Assembly: GCA_963576565.1 (NCBI GenBank)
Contig: OY755046.1
Location: forward strand, 51,764,786-51,828,785
DNA from: Aspidapion aeneum
Taxonomy: Eukaryota; Arthropoda; Insecta; Coleoptera; Brentidae
Length of the DNA stretch: 64,000 nucleotides
Direction of reading: 5' to 3'
Shown: positions 13,558 to 64,000 of the stretch, in pieces
Layout of the letters: the number at the start of each line of letters is the position of its first letter
Numbering within the stretch: position 1 is the first letter of the stretch
Notes under the pieces: model-generated
What the model was told of the DNA's origin: nothing
The model's input: the letters and a program-made list of their open reading frames with translations, nothing else
Database searches by the model: none
Translations under genes and position numbers: made by a program

Positions 13558-13858
13558 AAGGCAAAACGGGCTATAGGTTACTAGGTATAACAAGGTACCC
13601 CGTTTTGCCCCCTTGAAAAAATCCCGTTTTGCCCCAAACCACCAGTTAAATTCAATGAAAAATCATACACAGTAAAAGGCTACAACATCAAATGTTGAGT
13701 AAAAACTAACTTAAGATCAGCGGACCGGCACCAATCATATTGCAGAGAGTTGAACCAGTCATGGGGATAAAACATCTGATATTAAGAGGTTTAATTCTTG
13801 CGCAGTTTACCTGAAACTGCTGTACCCCGCTTTACCACTGTACCCCGTTTTGCCACCC
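13558..13858. repeat. CCCGTTTTGCC repeats
   Basis: ggcaaaacggg at 13560 is inverted at 13596, 13622 and 13845 (cccgttttgcc). It may be an old inverted-repeat transposon; no target duplication seen. Confidence 0.4.
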
Positions 13859-13914
13859 TTTCTCTCGAGGGGTGGCTCGATCGCGGATTTTTGTACACCA
13901 AAAGAAAATACCTA

Positions 13915-14040
13915 CGGTATCTCCTGGTATTTCCCATCATTTCCTCAAGTTTCAATGGTATTTCCTAGTATTTCCCAAGCACTTCCCGGTATTTCCTAGT
14001 ACTTCCCAAGTATTTCCTGGTATTTTTCCTAACCCTTCTC
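13915..14040 (+). repeat. ggtatttcc minisatellite
   Basis: About ten degenerate units of ~11 bp (ggtatttcctagt / atttcccaagc). Confidence 0.6.
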
Positions 14041-14468
14041 GGAATCCTAAGTCATTTACGCATTTTTATATAGGCTAAAATTCTTCGAAAAGATCAGATA
14101 ATCCTTCTTGGCACAGTTTGCCAACCTCGGCGCTAATGCATCGATAAGAAAACTACCCTCTTTCCTGAATAATGCCAAGCCGTCATCAATTTCTAATTAT
14201 AGTTTTGTCAAAAAATGGCAAGGGGCTTTCAGGAGAAAGCCTTCCTCATTGTATATCGATGATTTCATGCCAGTATATTAACTAAAAGGAAATACTAAAG
14301 ATATTGTACCAGCAGAAACGCCTAATGAAGAGGCTGCAAAAGCACAAAAAGTGGAAAATTATACTATCCCTTCACCAAGACAATTGCAGAATCTTACCCA
14401 CTGGATTTGGCAAATGTGGTGAATACTTTGCAAATATCCTGAGAGTAAAAGCGAAAATAAAAACAATA

Positions 14469-15491
14469 CGAGGGTTGTCTTTTAAGTTTTGTATACAGCT
14501 GGAATAAAACAGTAGATACATTTTAAGACTTTATTGTTTTATCAGTATTCTCCACGAAAATTAATGCACTGTTTTCTGTAATTCTACTTGTTTGTTGGTA
14601 CTGTCAAAATTACATTCTTAAAGGCGTCGACTGCTTCCTCTGGCGACTGAAATCTTTAACTACGCAGTCCATTCTTGATTTTCGGAAAAGTATAGAATTC
14701 GTTAGGACTTAGGTCGCGACCGTATGGAGGATGGTTCAACAATTCGACGTTTTGTTGGGTTAAAAATTCAATGGTTTTTTATACTTTAGTTTGTTTTTAC
14801 AAGCTCGGCAAACAAATGGTAGTGTACCAATCGGCAGTAACAGTCCTTCTAACCTGATCTTCCAGAGGAATTGTTGCTGCATAACCTGTTTTTGAGACAA
14901 ATGTCGCGACCATCTTTTTGAATATATTTCGAGAACGGATGACTTTTGTTGGCTTTTCTTCATTTTGGATAACCCAAACAGACGACTGACGTTTATTTCC
15001 GAGTTCATATGAGTAAATCCACAATTCATGAGCACTGACAATGCTGTACACGTTTTTCGAGTTTCCTGCCTCAAAGCGGTCTAGAGTTTTCTGACACCAA
15101 TTATTGACCTTAGATTCTTTCTGTTCTTCGGTTAGCAGATGCGGTATCCAGCGGGAAACTAATTTTCTTACCCCTAATTCGTCATGCAAAATGTTTTGAA
15201 TTGAGGTCTTAGAAATCCCGAACGAATTCTCAATCTCGCGATATGTCACATGTCGATCTTCCGTGATGAGCATTCGCACAGCATTGATGCTTTCCTGGGT
15301 GACAGCCGTTTTTGCTGCACCTTGCCTTGGATCGTCGCTAAGGCTAATCCGTCCACGCTTGAATACCCCATATCAACGAGAAGCTTTCGACTGATGTGGT
15401 GATATTGTTGAGATAATTTTCTTCGAAAGTTGGAAAAAATTATAGGTCAAAAATATTTTCGGTCAGTGTGGCCCTGTTCCTATATGCAAAA
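14469..15491 (-). pseudogene. Irritans-type mariner, nearly full length, inactivated
   Basis: The minus strand encodes LITEDRHVTYREIENSFGIS, KLVSRWIPHLLTEEQKES, then IVSAHELWIYSYE, KMVATFVSKTGYAATIPLED and WYTTICLP. The motif that carries the first catalytic Asp (GDE) reads AHE, so catalysis should be lost, and later frames are shifted. The left end is TA then cgagggttgtcttttaag; the right end stops inside the TIR (tatatgcaaaa). Confidence 0.8.
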
Positions 15492-17272
15492 TATTAATAC
15501 TCACCAACACAAAAGTGAAATTTATATGACAAGTTTAAAAAATAGGAAATCTTCAGCTGCTGGAAATAGTCCTCAGAACTCTTTACGTACGGCGCCGAAA
15601 AACATTACAAGCAATTATTTAACTAGGTATTCAAAAAATTCCTAATTGAAGAGAATAGTCATAAAGAATAGAAAACCATAATGTGCCTAATGAAAATAAC
15701 TTTACTTTAAAACCTAGGTCTAGTAGTCTTATTTTTAAGATCTACTAACTGGAGAACTGCAAATTTCTCAAGTATTTAAGAAGTAAACGTACCTTCATTT
15801 TTTGTGTATACTGTAACTTCGGAGGAGGTCTCGTTTTGACATGAGGGTTGCTTAAGGGATGCTCTTGGCTATTAACTGTGTGAAATGGGGGTGCATCGCA
15901 TTAAAGGGTGGTTTCAAGGAACGGGACGTCTAGATTCATGGGGAGATAATTTGTGTCAAGCCGTAAAACATGGAAAACGGGAAAATATGCAATTTTTAAG
16001 ATGTTTATTGTGAAAGTTTTTTTTAGATGCTTTGTTAAAACCAACTGGACTTGCGCACCAGTTAATTCTAATGTAAGTACAATAATACTGGATCTTAGAT
16101 GTATCCAGTGGCGCACCCAGGAATATGTCTTGGGAGGCCGTGGCTTCTTGGGGGGGGATTTTAAGCTATTTATTGTGTTGTTTCATAAAATATGTGGAAA
16201 ATATGTCAAAAACTTATTATTATAGTCTTCTTTTAGTCCAAATTTCTAGTCTATAGTCCAGAATATAGTTTGGAACCCTTTGCGGGCTAGGAAGGTAAAA
16301 ATAAAGCAAAAGATTTAAGGGAGTATTTCCAGAGAAGTTTTCAAAAACCAGGACGATCCTGCTCCATGCAATTGATTCTAGTTTTTTGCTTTTTTAAGTC
16401 ATAGAGTATTTGCTTATTTCTTTGAACGAAAACTAGGAATTGGAATGCTCAGGATGCTGCATTAAATGTTTTTTTTGTGGAAAATTGTTTTTAAGTTTTT
16501 TGGCTTGATCCTGTACATTTCATTGATTTTACACTTGCACTCATGGTTAAAGCCATTTGGCCGTCTGGAATGTGGGAGTTTCTCTCAATTTTCAGACAAT
16601 ATGTTTCCACACACAACTGCTGGGTTAGCGCGCAAACGATAAATAGCTAAAAATTACTTATACTGTTTTATTCCATATTGCTCATGGAGGATAAATACGA
16701 CTACATAAATCCCAGCAAAAACATAGTATGTAAAAAAAGTCAAGTATGCGAAGTAATACTGCGTATATGCGCGAAAATTGTATTCCGTAAAAAGAATTGA
16801 GATAAAAGTATATCCAAGTTCTCCAACACACATTTCAAAATGAAAGGTTCTTACTAGTTTGGCAATGTTCACTCCTTTTTTAAAGGACTTGAGTATAGTA
16901 AATTATTACGTATCCTTAGGTACGAGTATGTAAATTTTTAATTTGTTATATAAAGTAGTAGAATTTTTCATATGTAGTTGCCTGGCTTTAAAAAGCACTT
17001 ACGCTTTAAGGAACCGACTATCGGCGGCTTTGTGTGCGGCTTTTACTTTTTTGTTAGTAACCACTTTCTACTAATTAAATCTAATAATGAAAACAAAAGA
17101 GAGATGGCTATTTTTATCTTTTTCTTTACTGTAGTTATGATAAATATTTGAAGTTACCGCTTTCTATTTTGATTGTTTATATTTTGCAGTATTACTTAAT
17201 AATACAGGAGATTGGATAGAGTGGGGATCATTAGATTTTGATAACCTTCTTAATTTATTTGTTATACCTACC

Positions 17273-17277
<5 letters not shown>
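15492..17277. other. Mostly unassigned DNA
   Basis: Apart from the MITE fragment at 16106 nothing was recognised. Short open frames here lack family matches. Confidence 0.5.
16106..16222. mobile_element. hAT MITE fragment, 3'-truncated
   Basis: It starts cagtggcgcacccaggaata and matches the first half of the 40529 element, then loses homology near 16222. No second end or duplication was seen. Confidence 0.65.

Positions 17278-17328
<51 letters not shown>
17278..17328. repeat. (TA)n microsatellite
   Basis: About 25 TA dinucleotides. Confidence 0.95.
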
Positions 17329-17330
<2 letters not shown>

Positions 17331-18189
17331 ACATAATTGCGTTAATGCCTGATTTGCTAATAAATACTAAACTACATGCTTTTATGAGAAAAGAAATTTT
17401 TAGTTTTTTCTTAAGACCTTGTCTATTATTTCTGTCAATTAGCCAAATCATATCATTTCTGAAAGTTGGCAATAACAATTTATGTTCTTTCTTCGATATT
17501 TTGAAAATCTTTTATTTAACAAAAATTGTGTCTCTTACCGTTTTCTAAATCCTGATGTGGTTGCTTTTATCTGAGACACCCTTTATAGTGATCACTGGTT
17601 AAAGCCAGAGACCCTGTATGTATGACATATTTTAAGGAAATATTTCTCCACCTCTCGGTTAAGCCAGTCTCAGCAGGTATGCTGATAATATTAAAGGAAG
17701 TTGTCAAGGTGCAGTCAAAGGCTAAATAAATTAATTTTCGGTTGTGTCGTACTAATGAAGTCTAATAACATGGAAACATCGACAATAACGTCAAGCTCTT
17801 TACTCTATGATTGGAATACGATGCGGTTGCTAAAGCACGTAAAAGCGTATTTTTTTGTAAATTTTCAAATCAAATCCAATTTAAATGCAAAATTTGGTTT
17901 AGCTTCTATTATAGTGTTTCTAAATCAAATTATTTAGGAACTCTTCTACCTACTTCAAAATGGAGACTTTTGGCAACTTGTATCTAATATATTTTGACAG
18001 TTGTTTTTCACCAGTGTCAGTATTCTTGAAATCTTCCCGAGCAAGTACTCCCTCGAGTGACGACGAGTGAGCACTCCCTCGTTACTAACTGTTTTGCATA
18101 AATGGGGTATTCTTGGTTTGGGGAATACGTAAAAAGTGATATGAAATGTGGTAGTATGTTTTCTTTTTTATTGTCAAAATTTTAATTAT

Positions 18190-18662
18190 TTCCCAGCTTA
18201 AAATATTAAAAATGTCAACAAAATGTCCAGGGAAATAACAGAGAAATAAAGGTATGTCTATCTATCTTAGCCAGAGCCAGAGATATTATTGGACCAGACA
18301 GGAGATCCGTATGGTGACTGGACTTTTTACGGGTCACTGCCGACTAAGAGTACCCATGCACAGAATGGGAATAACAGAAGAGACCGAATATAGACTCTGT
18401 ATGGAGGATGATGAAACAGTTAGACCTGTACTGTGCGAATGTCCGGCTATTGCACGTTTACGTCAAAACACTTTCGGTAAACCTCAGATTGATTCAGAAG
18501 ATCTGAACAGTGTCTCACCCAAACTGATAGCTAACCTTTTTGGAGGATTAGGCATACAGTGGTGAGAAACCACTCAAAAGTGAGCCACAATAGACCCACT
18601 AGTGGTCGCAGTGGAAGGGCTGCAAGGCCCACTCATATATGATTCATCATCATCATCAAATC
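18190..18662 (+). pseudogene. R1/I-type LINE 3' end with (TCA)n tail
   Basis: It encodes TGLFTGHCRLRVPMHRMGIT followed by YRLCMEDDET and LCECPAIARLR, a C-terminal Cys/His region typical of R1/Jockey/I-group non-LTR elements. The first Cys of the usual CxxC appears to be lost. A stop follows at 18563 and a short 3'UTR ends in tcatcatcatcatc at about 18645-18658. It interrupts the ~730-bp repeat that flanks it. Confidence 0.65.
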
Positions 18663-19379
18663 GATTTTACATGAAAAACTGGATTATGCCAGATAGAGAG
18701 GGCAATATAACTTGCCCACCTCAACACATCCGTCAAAATTTTAGCACCGTAAGCTCTATGCTCCACTATGCCTCTATAAAATATATTTATTCGGCACTGC
18801 TATGTAACCTTTAGAGCCTGTCTGAAAATCAAATTTTGAACGCTGACCAGTAGAAGCGTTACAAGGCTTTAAAATTAGGTTAAGCTTGAACGAAACTTAA
18901 TGGAATATTTGCTCTATATGAAATACTCGAACTTTATATTAAACAAGATTTAATCTATGAGATAAGCACCAACAAATTCTGGACGAACCATGTTTTGGAG
19001 AGTCTCGAAAGGAGAGTATTTAAATGAATTGTTCAGATATTAGTTTCAACCCTGCAACACCTTTAGTAAAATACTCTAAAGTTTTACCCTGAGTTTTAAA
19101 TTAAATTAATGTCCCTCAGATAAGTTTTTTGATTTCTACAGTAGAATTTCATTTTCATTATGTTTCATAGTCAGATTTTCAACGACGATAACATTTATTT
19201 CTTCATTATAACAATATATTAAGTTTTCTTGAGATTCTTCTTGTGATTTATGTTTCTAGTAATATTTGGAGATCTTGCTGGTTACGTTACTTCTAATAGA
19301 CATATCGTAGGTTGTTCAAAACGTCACCAATAATATTTATGCCAAAGGCTTTGCAGTCACTAAAAGCTTTAATAAATAT

Positions 19380-19640
19380 GTCTCATTGTAGATATTAAAA
19401 AGAAGTGAGAATGGTATACGGTTTTGCTAAAGACCCCTTGAGTAGTATTATTATTTCCTCTGATGCACGTTCTTCAAATTTTACTCTAGATATTTGATTC
19501 CAATAAAGATTCATTATAATTTTAATCTCCCGGCTATCTATATTCTTGTCTTTAAGTTTATTAGTTATGAGTTTAAACTTAACCTTATCAAAGGCCCTAT
19601 CCAAAACAATGAAGCAGGTGATAACGCGCAGACATTCACG
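19380..19640 (-). pseudogene. LINE reverse transcriptase fragment inside the tandem repeat
   Basis: The minus strand encodes RAFDKVKFKLITNKLKDKNI and IIMNLYWNQISRVKFEE, matching RT motif A (FxKAFDxV) and following helices of RTE-like elements. A diverged sister copy lies at about 21440-21610. Confidence 0.6.
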
Positions 19641-21784
19641 TTCCGTCTTGTTAGTCTAGTACGGAACAACCACATGGTTGAAAAACCAACTGCTAATTTG
19701 AGGTATCCGCCAAGGTAGCTTCGTGTCTATGGCAAACATCCAACATTACCACGTAGACAGATAAAACCAATGAATTATATTAGTATACTAAGCTAAGCCA
19801 ATCTTGGCAGGTATCCTGACAATATTAAGAAGTTATCGATACATATTCAAAGACTAAATAAATTAATTTTCGGTTGTGCCGTACTGATGACGTCTAATAA
19901 GACGGAAATGTTGAGCTCTTTTCTCTATAACTGTAAGCAAAAGTGCAAAGTTGCTAACTCATATAAAACTTTAGAGTTCTTTAATACCTTCAAATTATTC
20001 AGTTGCTTCTACAAAATAGTAACTTTAGCACCCAACTCTTCGCTTCGCTATATCTCTATAAAATATCTTTTTTGATTTATTCTGCACTGCTCTGTAATCT
20101 TCAGAGCTTGTCTGAAAATCAAATTTTGAACTCTGGCCAGTAGAGGCGTTACGAGGCTTCAAAATCAGGTCAGGCTTAAACGAAATTTAATGGGATATGT
20201 GCTGTATATGAAATACTGAGATAAGGACTAAAAATGTTTGGACGAACCATGTTTTGGAGGGTTTTGAAAGGAGAGGTATTTAAATGCATTGTTCGGATAT
20301 TAGTGTCAACCCTGCAAGACCTTTAGTAAAATACTCTAAAGTTTTACCCTGAGGTGATAACGCGCAGACATACATGTTTCGTCTTGTTAGTCTAGTACGG
20401 AACAACCACATGGTTGAACAAACAACTGTTAATTTAAGGTATCAGCGAGGGTAGCTTCGTGTCTGAGGCAAACATCCAACATTAACACGTGGATAGATAA
20501 AGCCAATGAATTTTATTAGTATACTAAGCTAATCCAGTCTCGGCAGGTATCTTAACAATATTAAAGGAAGGTGTCGAGATACAGTCAAAGACTAAATAAA
20601 TTCATTTTCAGTTGTGCCGTACTGATAAAGTCTAATAAGACGGAAACATTGAGCGTTTTACTCTATGATTGTAAGCAAAAGTACAAAGTTGCTAACGTAT
20701 ATAAAACTTTAGAGTTCTTTAATACCTTCAAATTATTCAGTTGCTTCTACAAAATTCAAAACTTTCGGCCCTTTATATCTAACGCAAATTTTATTTTAGC
20801 ACCCAACTCTACGCTTTGCTATATCTCTATAAAATATCTTTATTCGACACGGCTCTGTAATCTCTAGAGCCTGTCTGAAAATCAAATTTTGAACGCTGGC
20901 CAGTAGAGGCGTTACGAGGCTTCAAAATCAGGTTAAGCTTGAACGAAAGTTAATGGGATATGTGCTGTATATGAAATACTTGAACTTTATATTAAACAAA
21001 ATTTAATCTGTGAGGTAAGCACAAAAAATTTCTAGTCAAACTATGTTCTGGAGTGGTTAGAAGGAAAAAGTATTTTAATGTATTTTTCGTATAATAATAT
21101 CCACCCTGCAAGACCTAGTAAAATACTCGAAAGTTTTACCCTTAGTCTTAAATTAAATGAATGTCCTTTAGATACATTTTTTGATTGCTACAGGAGAATG
21201 TCATTTTCATTTAATGTCATAGTCAGATTTTCAATGGCGTCAATATTTGTGTCTTCATTATAATAATATATTTCGTTTTCTTGAGATTCATCTTGTGTTT
21301 TATCTTTCTAATAATATTTGTAAATTGCATCATTTGTAATATAGGCATATCGTAAGTTGTTCAAAACGTCACCATTAATAGTTATGCCAAAGGCTTGGCA
21401 GTCACTGAAAGCTTTAATAAAAATGATTCACTGTAGAAATTGAAAAGAAGTGGCAAAAGTACTCGTTAAGTGGTATTTTTAAATACTCGTCTAGATATTT
21501 GAATTCAATAAAGATTTACTATAATTTTGATGTCCCTGTTATTTATGTCCTTGCCTTTAAATTTATTAGTTTATCAAATGCCTTATCAAAAACAATGAAG
21601 CAGACAGACAAGTAGTCTTGATCCATCAATCAAACTAGGATATCTTCAAGTTAAAACGTTTACACCAAACGGAGATTCTGTTGTGCAGAAGCACCTTGTT
21701 AAACCCTACTCGATTGTCTCTAATGAAGAATTTACGGACCTGGTTTGATCTTGATTCAATAATTTACTGCTTTTCTCTTTTCAG

Positions 21785-60359
<38,575 letters not shown>

Positions 60360-63300
60360 TATTTGGTGTAGGTTATCGAAATTTTTGGCGTTGCGTTTGT
60401 TGTTTTGACGGTCGTTTTTTATTCGGAAGAAAGCTTTTTTAGGGAGTGGTTCCGACAGAAGTAATTTGCTACGATAAATAATGAAAAAAGTTATAGAGAA
60501 AGAGTACAAAATAACCGGACTGATTCTGTTACCGCCGTTCTGGTGATGCTTCTTGTACTCTCCGCTCGCGATACATGGTGTCCCAAATTCCATATTTTTA
60601 AGGGGTTTTTGGTGGTTTTAGTTAGAGCCAGCCCATAAATTTTTTGTGTAGCTTCAAAATGGCTAGATGTTGGTTTTACTCGTACCTTAAATAGTTTCTT
60701 AAAAATTCAGGCTCGTAAGTGAGGGTCAATTTTTTTATTCCCTAGAAATAACCGAAACCTTCCAAAAATATCAAATTTAGGAACACCCTATACAGTGTGA
60801 TCAAAATAGAATGGAAATTTTTGGGGTGTTTAGGGTACTCAAATTTTAAGAGAAGGTAAAAACCGTATCTTGATTTATCAAGCCGTTTTCGAGTTAAGAG
60901 GGGTTTTTTCAAAAGTTTTTATTTTCGGGTGGTTTATAACTATTTTGTTTATAAATATTTAATTTTGGTTTAAGTTGCTTTTTCGTAGTTATTTTTAACT
61001 AAGAATTTTTGGAGATTTTACACAAAGTTATGTTTTATGGAATGGCCCTATTTTTATTTAATTTTCAAAATAACTGTAAAAGATTCCTTAAAATGAAAAA
61101 AATATTGATTGATTTTTATTTTTTATTACTTTTTGTGTTTAAAAAAAATACAAATATCAAAAAATAATAGAAAATTATAAACACAAAATAGTAAGTGTGA
61201 TACATGCTTTTTAAAAAAATTACGTTGATTTCGAAAATTGAATAAAGCGAGGTCAATTTCATAAAAATTCTCAATTTATGTAATATCTAAAAAAACCAAA
61301 AGTGACTGATAAAATTTAGTTTTGACAGTTGCATTCTTTATAAATTGTTTTATAAGCAAGCTTTTTAAAAGCCCTCCATTTGTAGGTCGAAAACGGTTTG
61401 ATGCATACCTAAAGATACGGTTTTCACCTGTAAAACTCTTGAAGTTTAAGCATCGCAAAGAAAAGTCCCTTTTTCTCTATCTCTCCTGACCTTAAAGCCC
61501 CGGAAAGTGTCCCATTTGAATCACCATGTATAACTGTTATTTTCTAGCTGCATCTTCTATAATAGATCGCAGGGTACAGTAAATTTTGTCTCCCTATAAA
61601 AGTTTCCTACATTTTCCGAATAAAAAAATCGAAAAGTTTTAAAAACTATTGCATAACTCTTATTTATTATTAAAAAAATTGTTGGTTGTTAATTTTTGAG
61701 AAAATCTCTGTTTGAACAGAAGTGTATATATTAGTTAATCAATTCGCGCTAATTTTTAAATAATTATAATCAAAGTACCAGCGGACTTTGAAGTTCCTTA
61801 GTACTTTATTTAAAATTCATCTGTAAAAATGAATTGAGGTCCGTTATCATGCATTTTAGACATTCCATTTTTTTTTCAAATCAATAATAATTACAAATTA
61901 AAAAATCAAAATATGATGTATGAAATCAGAATTTTTTTGTTTTTTAACTTTTAATTTATTTTTGAGTTTTTGTCTGTTACAAAAATGCATTAATTGTTTA
62001 AATTGCAATTCCTTCTAGATTTAAACTTAATATTTGTATGTATTTTTTCTTACATTTCGGCGTTCTTCCTACATTCAATTTTTTTTTACTTGCAAAAAAG
62101 TTTTTTTAAAAAACGTATGCTTCCTGTAAATAAGCAAATCTATTTATTAATTATTATCGAAAAAAGCCGCTTTAGTCCTTTAAACCAAAAAATCAATGTC
62201 CATTTAAAAAACTAAAATTAAAATTTTTATTTTGAGAAGTAGTTTTATAGTTCTATAGTCATTTTTGTAAAACTATTTTTCAAACGTCCTTTAATTTTAA
62301 CATAGGTAGGAAAAAAATTAATAAATTTAAATTATATACTGTGTAATATTGTGAAAAATTCAAAAACAATCTTATATCACAAAATAGAATTTTGTAAATT
62401 TTTGACATTTTTTTGGCAGCATGACTTTTGATATATTTTCTTTTAAAAAGCGTTTTATGTTTGCTATCGGTATTGTGAAAAAAACAATCACTGCATTTTT
62501 ACTTAAAAATAACTGAGCAGGTTTTAAGACTTTTATTACTGAAATCTTGTCAATAAAATGTCAAACATTTAAAACATTTTAGACCCTTAAATGAATAATC
62601 AAATCCAAATTAGGGAGTTTCAGTTGGCCTCAAAAATAACGTTTACTACTTTTAACGGTTACGTGTCCACGCTGAATTTCTCTAATATTAAAAAAAAACT
62701 TATTTAAAAAACCAACCAAATGGCTTAGTTTAAAAATGTAATAGCTAGGAAAATTTGTGAAGTTCTATCTTATAGTTCAAAAAAAATCACTACGTAATTC
62801 AGCTATTAAATTTATCCTAAAAAAATCATATATTTGTGTAAAACATATCAATCATCATCAAAAATTATTATTAGGGAATTATTGCAAACTCTGCGGAGTG
62901 TTTTTCACACGTTACACGCTAAAATGTTTAATAAGTCTATGCAGGCATAGATAATTCAAAATGTTGCTTATAAGTTATGAGCGTTTATTTATACAATATA
63001 TAACCAATGTGGTTTGTTATAGTTCTCTAAAAATATTGCTTCATATCTAAGAAACTAAATGAAATTTGAAATATTCCGCTTGCTATCTTGCTATGTTTGC
63101 AAAACAAAATAATTTTCCTTCTTTTACTTTTTTTTAGAAGTTCTCTAAATTTTGGTGTATTTCAACTTAGACAGTTTAAAAATCTATTCTTGAAAAATAA
63201 GAACACATTTAAAAAATATATAAATAATGTTTTAAATAATACAAATAACAAAAAAATAATTTTAAGTAAATAAAAGAGCTTAAATATTTATTTGCAATAA

Positions 63301-63480
63301 CTTTATTTGCTGTGATTTTATTATTGTTTTTATGTTGTTACCTGTTTTTTTTTATAAACCGTTTTTTATCGTTTTATCCTGTGTTTGTACCAAAATTTTA
63401 AGTTAAAAAAATAATATATACATAGTTTATGTGTAACAAGTGCTTGTATATATAATATTGTGATAAAATAAATAAACAAT
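60360..63480 (+). other. Probable 3'UTR and 3' flank of BRSK
   Basis: A very AT-rich stretch with no coding signal follows the stop. Two overlapping AATAAA signals at 63467-63476, followed by a T/G-rich stretch, are the best poly(A) candidate; others lie at 61241, 61619 and 62552. The part from about 60790 to 61530 has weakly related inverted ends (tacagtgtgatcaaaa / ttgaatcaccatgta) and may be an old transposon inside the UTR. The exact mRNA end cannot be fixed from sequence. Confidence 0.4.
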
Positions 63481-63651
63481 TTGCACAAGTTGTTTTAATT
63501 AATTAAAAATACTGAATATTCTGTACGGCAAAAAAATTGAACATTATAAACAAGTGAAGGTATTTAGATGATTTTTTGGTGCAAGTCTTTTGAAACAAAA
63601 AATTGGTTAAAATTTCAGCCAACGATTTCGATACTTTTTTAAATATACCTG

Positions 63652-63652
<1 letters not shown>

Positions 63653-63701
<49 letters not shown>
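63653..63701. repeat. (TA)n microsatellite
   Basis: About 24 TA dinucleotides directly before the perfect hairpin at 63703. Confidence 0.95.
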
Positions 63702-63702
<1 letters not shown>

Positions 63703-63704
<2 letters not shown>

Positions 63705-63759
63705 GACCCTTTATGTATGACATATTTTTATTTAAAATATGTCATACATAAAGGGTCTC
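63703..63759. repeat. Perfect 26-bp hairpin
   Basis: gagaccctttatgtatgaca... (63703-63728) and its exact inverse (63734-63759) flank a 5-base loop. A single-arm relative with one mismatch lies at 17608-17633. Confidence 0.9.
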
Positions 63760-64000
63760 TAGGTTAGAGAATATGAGAGCTATGAAAATCCTAATAGAAC
63801 GAGCCAACAAACACAACATTCCACTATATATTCCGTTTATAGACTTTGAAAAAGCTTCTGATAGCATTGAGCACTGAACAGTAAAAGCATCTTTAATTAA
63901 TAACCGAATAGATCACAGATACGAAGCAACATTAATCAAAATCCACGAAGAAACCAAGCCAATCCGCATAAGAAGAGGTGTCAGCAGGGTGACACAATAT
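63760..64000 (+). pseudogene. RTE-like LINE reverse transcriptase fragment, cut by the window end
   Basis: The plus strand encodes MRAMKILIERANKHNIPLYI, then FIDFEKASDS (motif A), an in-frame stop after IEH, and RIRRGVS near the end (start of motif B). Truncated by the window edge. Confidence 0.7.

Larger units (their letters stand above)
10640..14300. repeat. Degenerate tandem repeat, broken by insertions
   Basis: A unit of about 200-320 bp recurs near 10787, 11058, 11258, 11430, 11731, 13081 and 14072, with the core 'aaaatccttc-aagaggccagataatcc' and, in some, 'cttggcacagttt...gcgctaatg'. The stretches 11861-12340 and 13210-14040 are insertions or unrelated DNA. Confidence 0.6.
17650..21610. 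repeat. ~730-bp tandem repeat containing LINE sequence
   Basis: Related blocks start near 17660, 19797 and 20531 (aagccagtctcggcaggt...). They share the pieces gaaaatcaaattttgaac, gataacgcgcagacat and gtctagtacggaacaacc. Spacing between copies 2 and 3 is 734 bp. Copies 1 and 3 carry minus-strand RT fragments (19395-19640: RAFDKVKFKLITNKLK, NLYWNQIS; 21380-21600). Copy 1 is interrupted by the R1-like insertion. Confidence 0.6.

Noticed and set aside
1..21784. Search for the missing first BRSK coding exon (GKGQTG glycine loop)
   Set aside because: No sequence encoding the loop with a phase-1 donor was found by eye; it is probably upstream of the window, but a small exon could have been missed.

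Overview
The window is an intron-rich, AT-rich stretch of animal nuclear DNA, almost certainly from an insect. A conserved animal kinase gene has its introns packed with irritans-type mariner, hAT, RTE-, R1- and CR1-like elements and an env-bearing errantivirus-type Gypsy retrotransposon, a combination typical of insects. A beetle is my low-confidence guess at the order.

One host gene is visible: the plus-strand orthologue of the BRSK/SAD kinase (Drosophila sff). Fourteen coding exons between 21785 and 60359 join in frame with consensus splice sites and give about 778 residues: the kinase domain from just after the glycine-rich loop, a UBA-like segment, a Ser/Pro-rich linker, the '[16 protein letters not shown]' block, a KA1-like C-terminal domain and a stop codon. 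The first coding exon (initiator Met and GKGQTG-type loop) was not found in the 21.8 kb upstream and probably lies outside the window. The 3'UTR probably runs from 60360 to about 63.5 kb.

Layout. 1-21784 (upstream intron or flank): a mariner interrupted by a hAT-type element, a hAT remnant, RTE-like LINE pieces, degenerate tandem repeats, another mariner, and a ~730-bp tandem repeat containing LINE sequence. 21785-23660: kinase exon 1 of the window, followed by a minisatellite made of copies of that exon's 3' end and its splice donor. 24178-37552: further hAT MITEs, a head-to-head LINE foldback, a tRNA-derived SINE, several inverted-repeat elements and an ~871-bp three-copy satellite. 38069-44765: nested inverted-repeat elements and a CR1-like LINE 3' end. 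44982-55023: a complete 7,591-bp errantivirus-type provirus (minus strand, two identical 224-bp LTRs, TACA target duplication) inserted in an older LINE. 55224-60131: mostly short introns, except the last (1.8 kb), which holds tandem LINE-like blocks. 63.65-64 kb: an AT microsatellite, a perfect hairpin and the start of another LINE fragment.

The most notable observations are the exon-derived splice-donor minisatellite, the apparently intact, very recent provirus with a readable gag/pol overlap and env splice architecture, and the three-deep nest of inverted-repeat elements at 41.1-43.1 kb. Transposon and repeat load is concentrated in the kinase-domain introns, while the introns of the C-terminal half are nearly all short.
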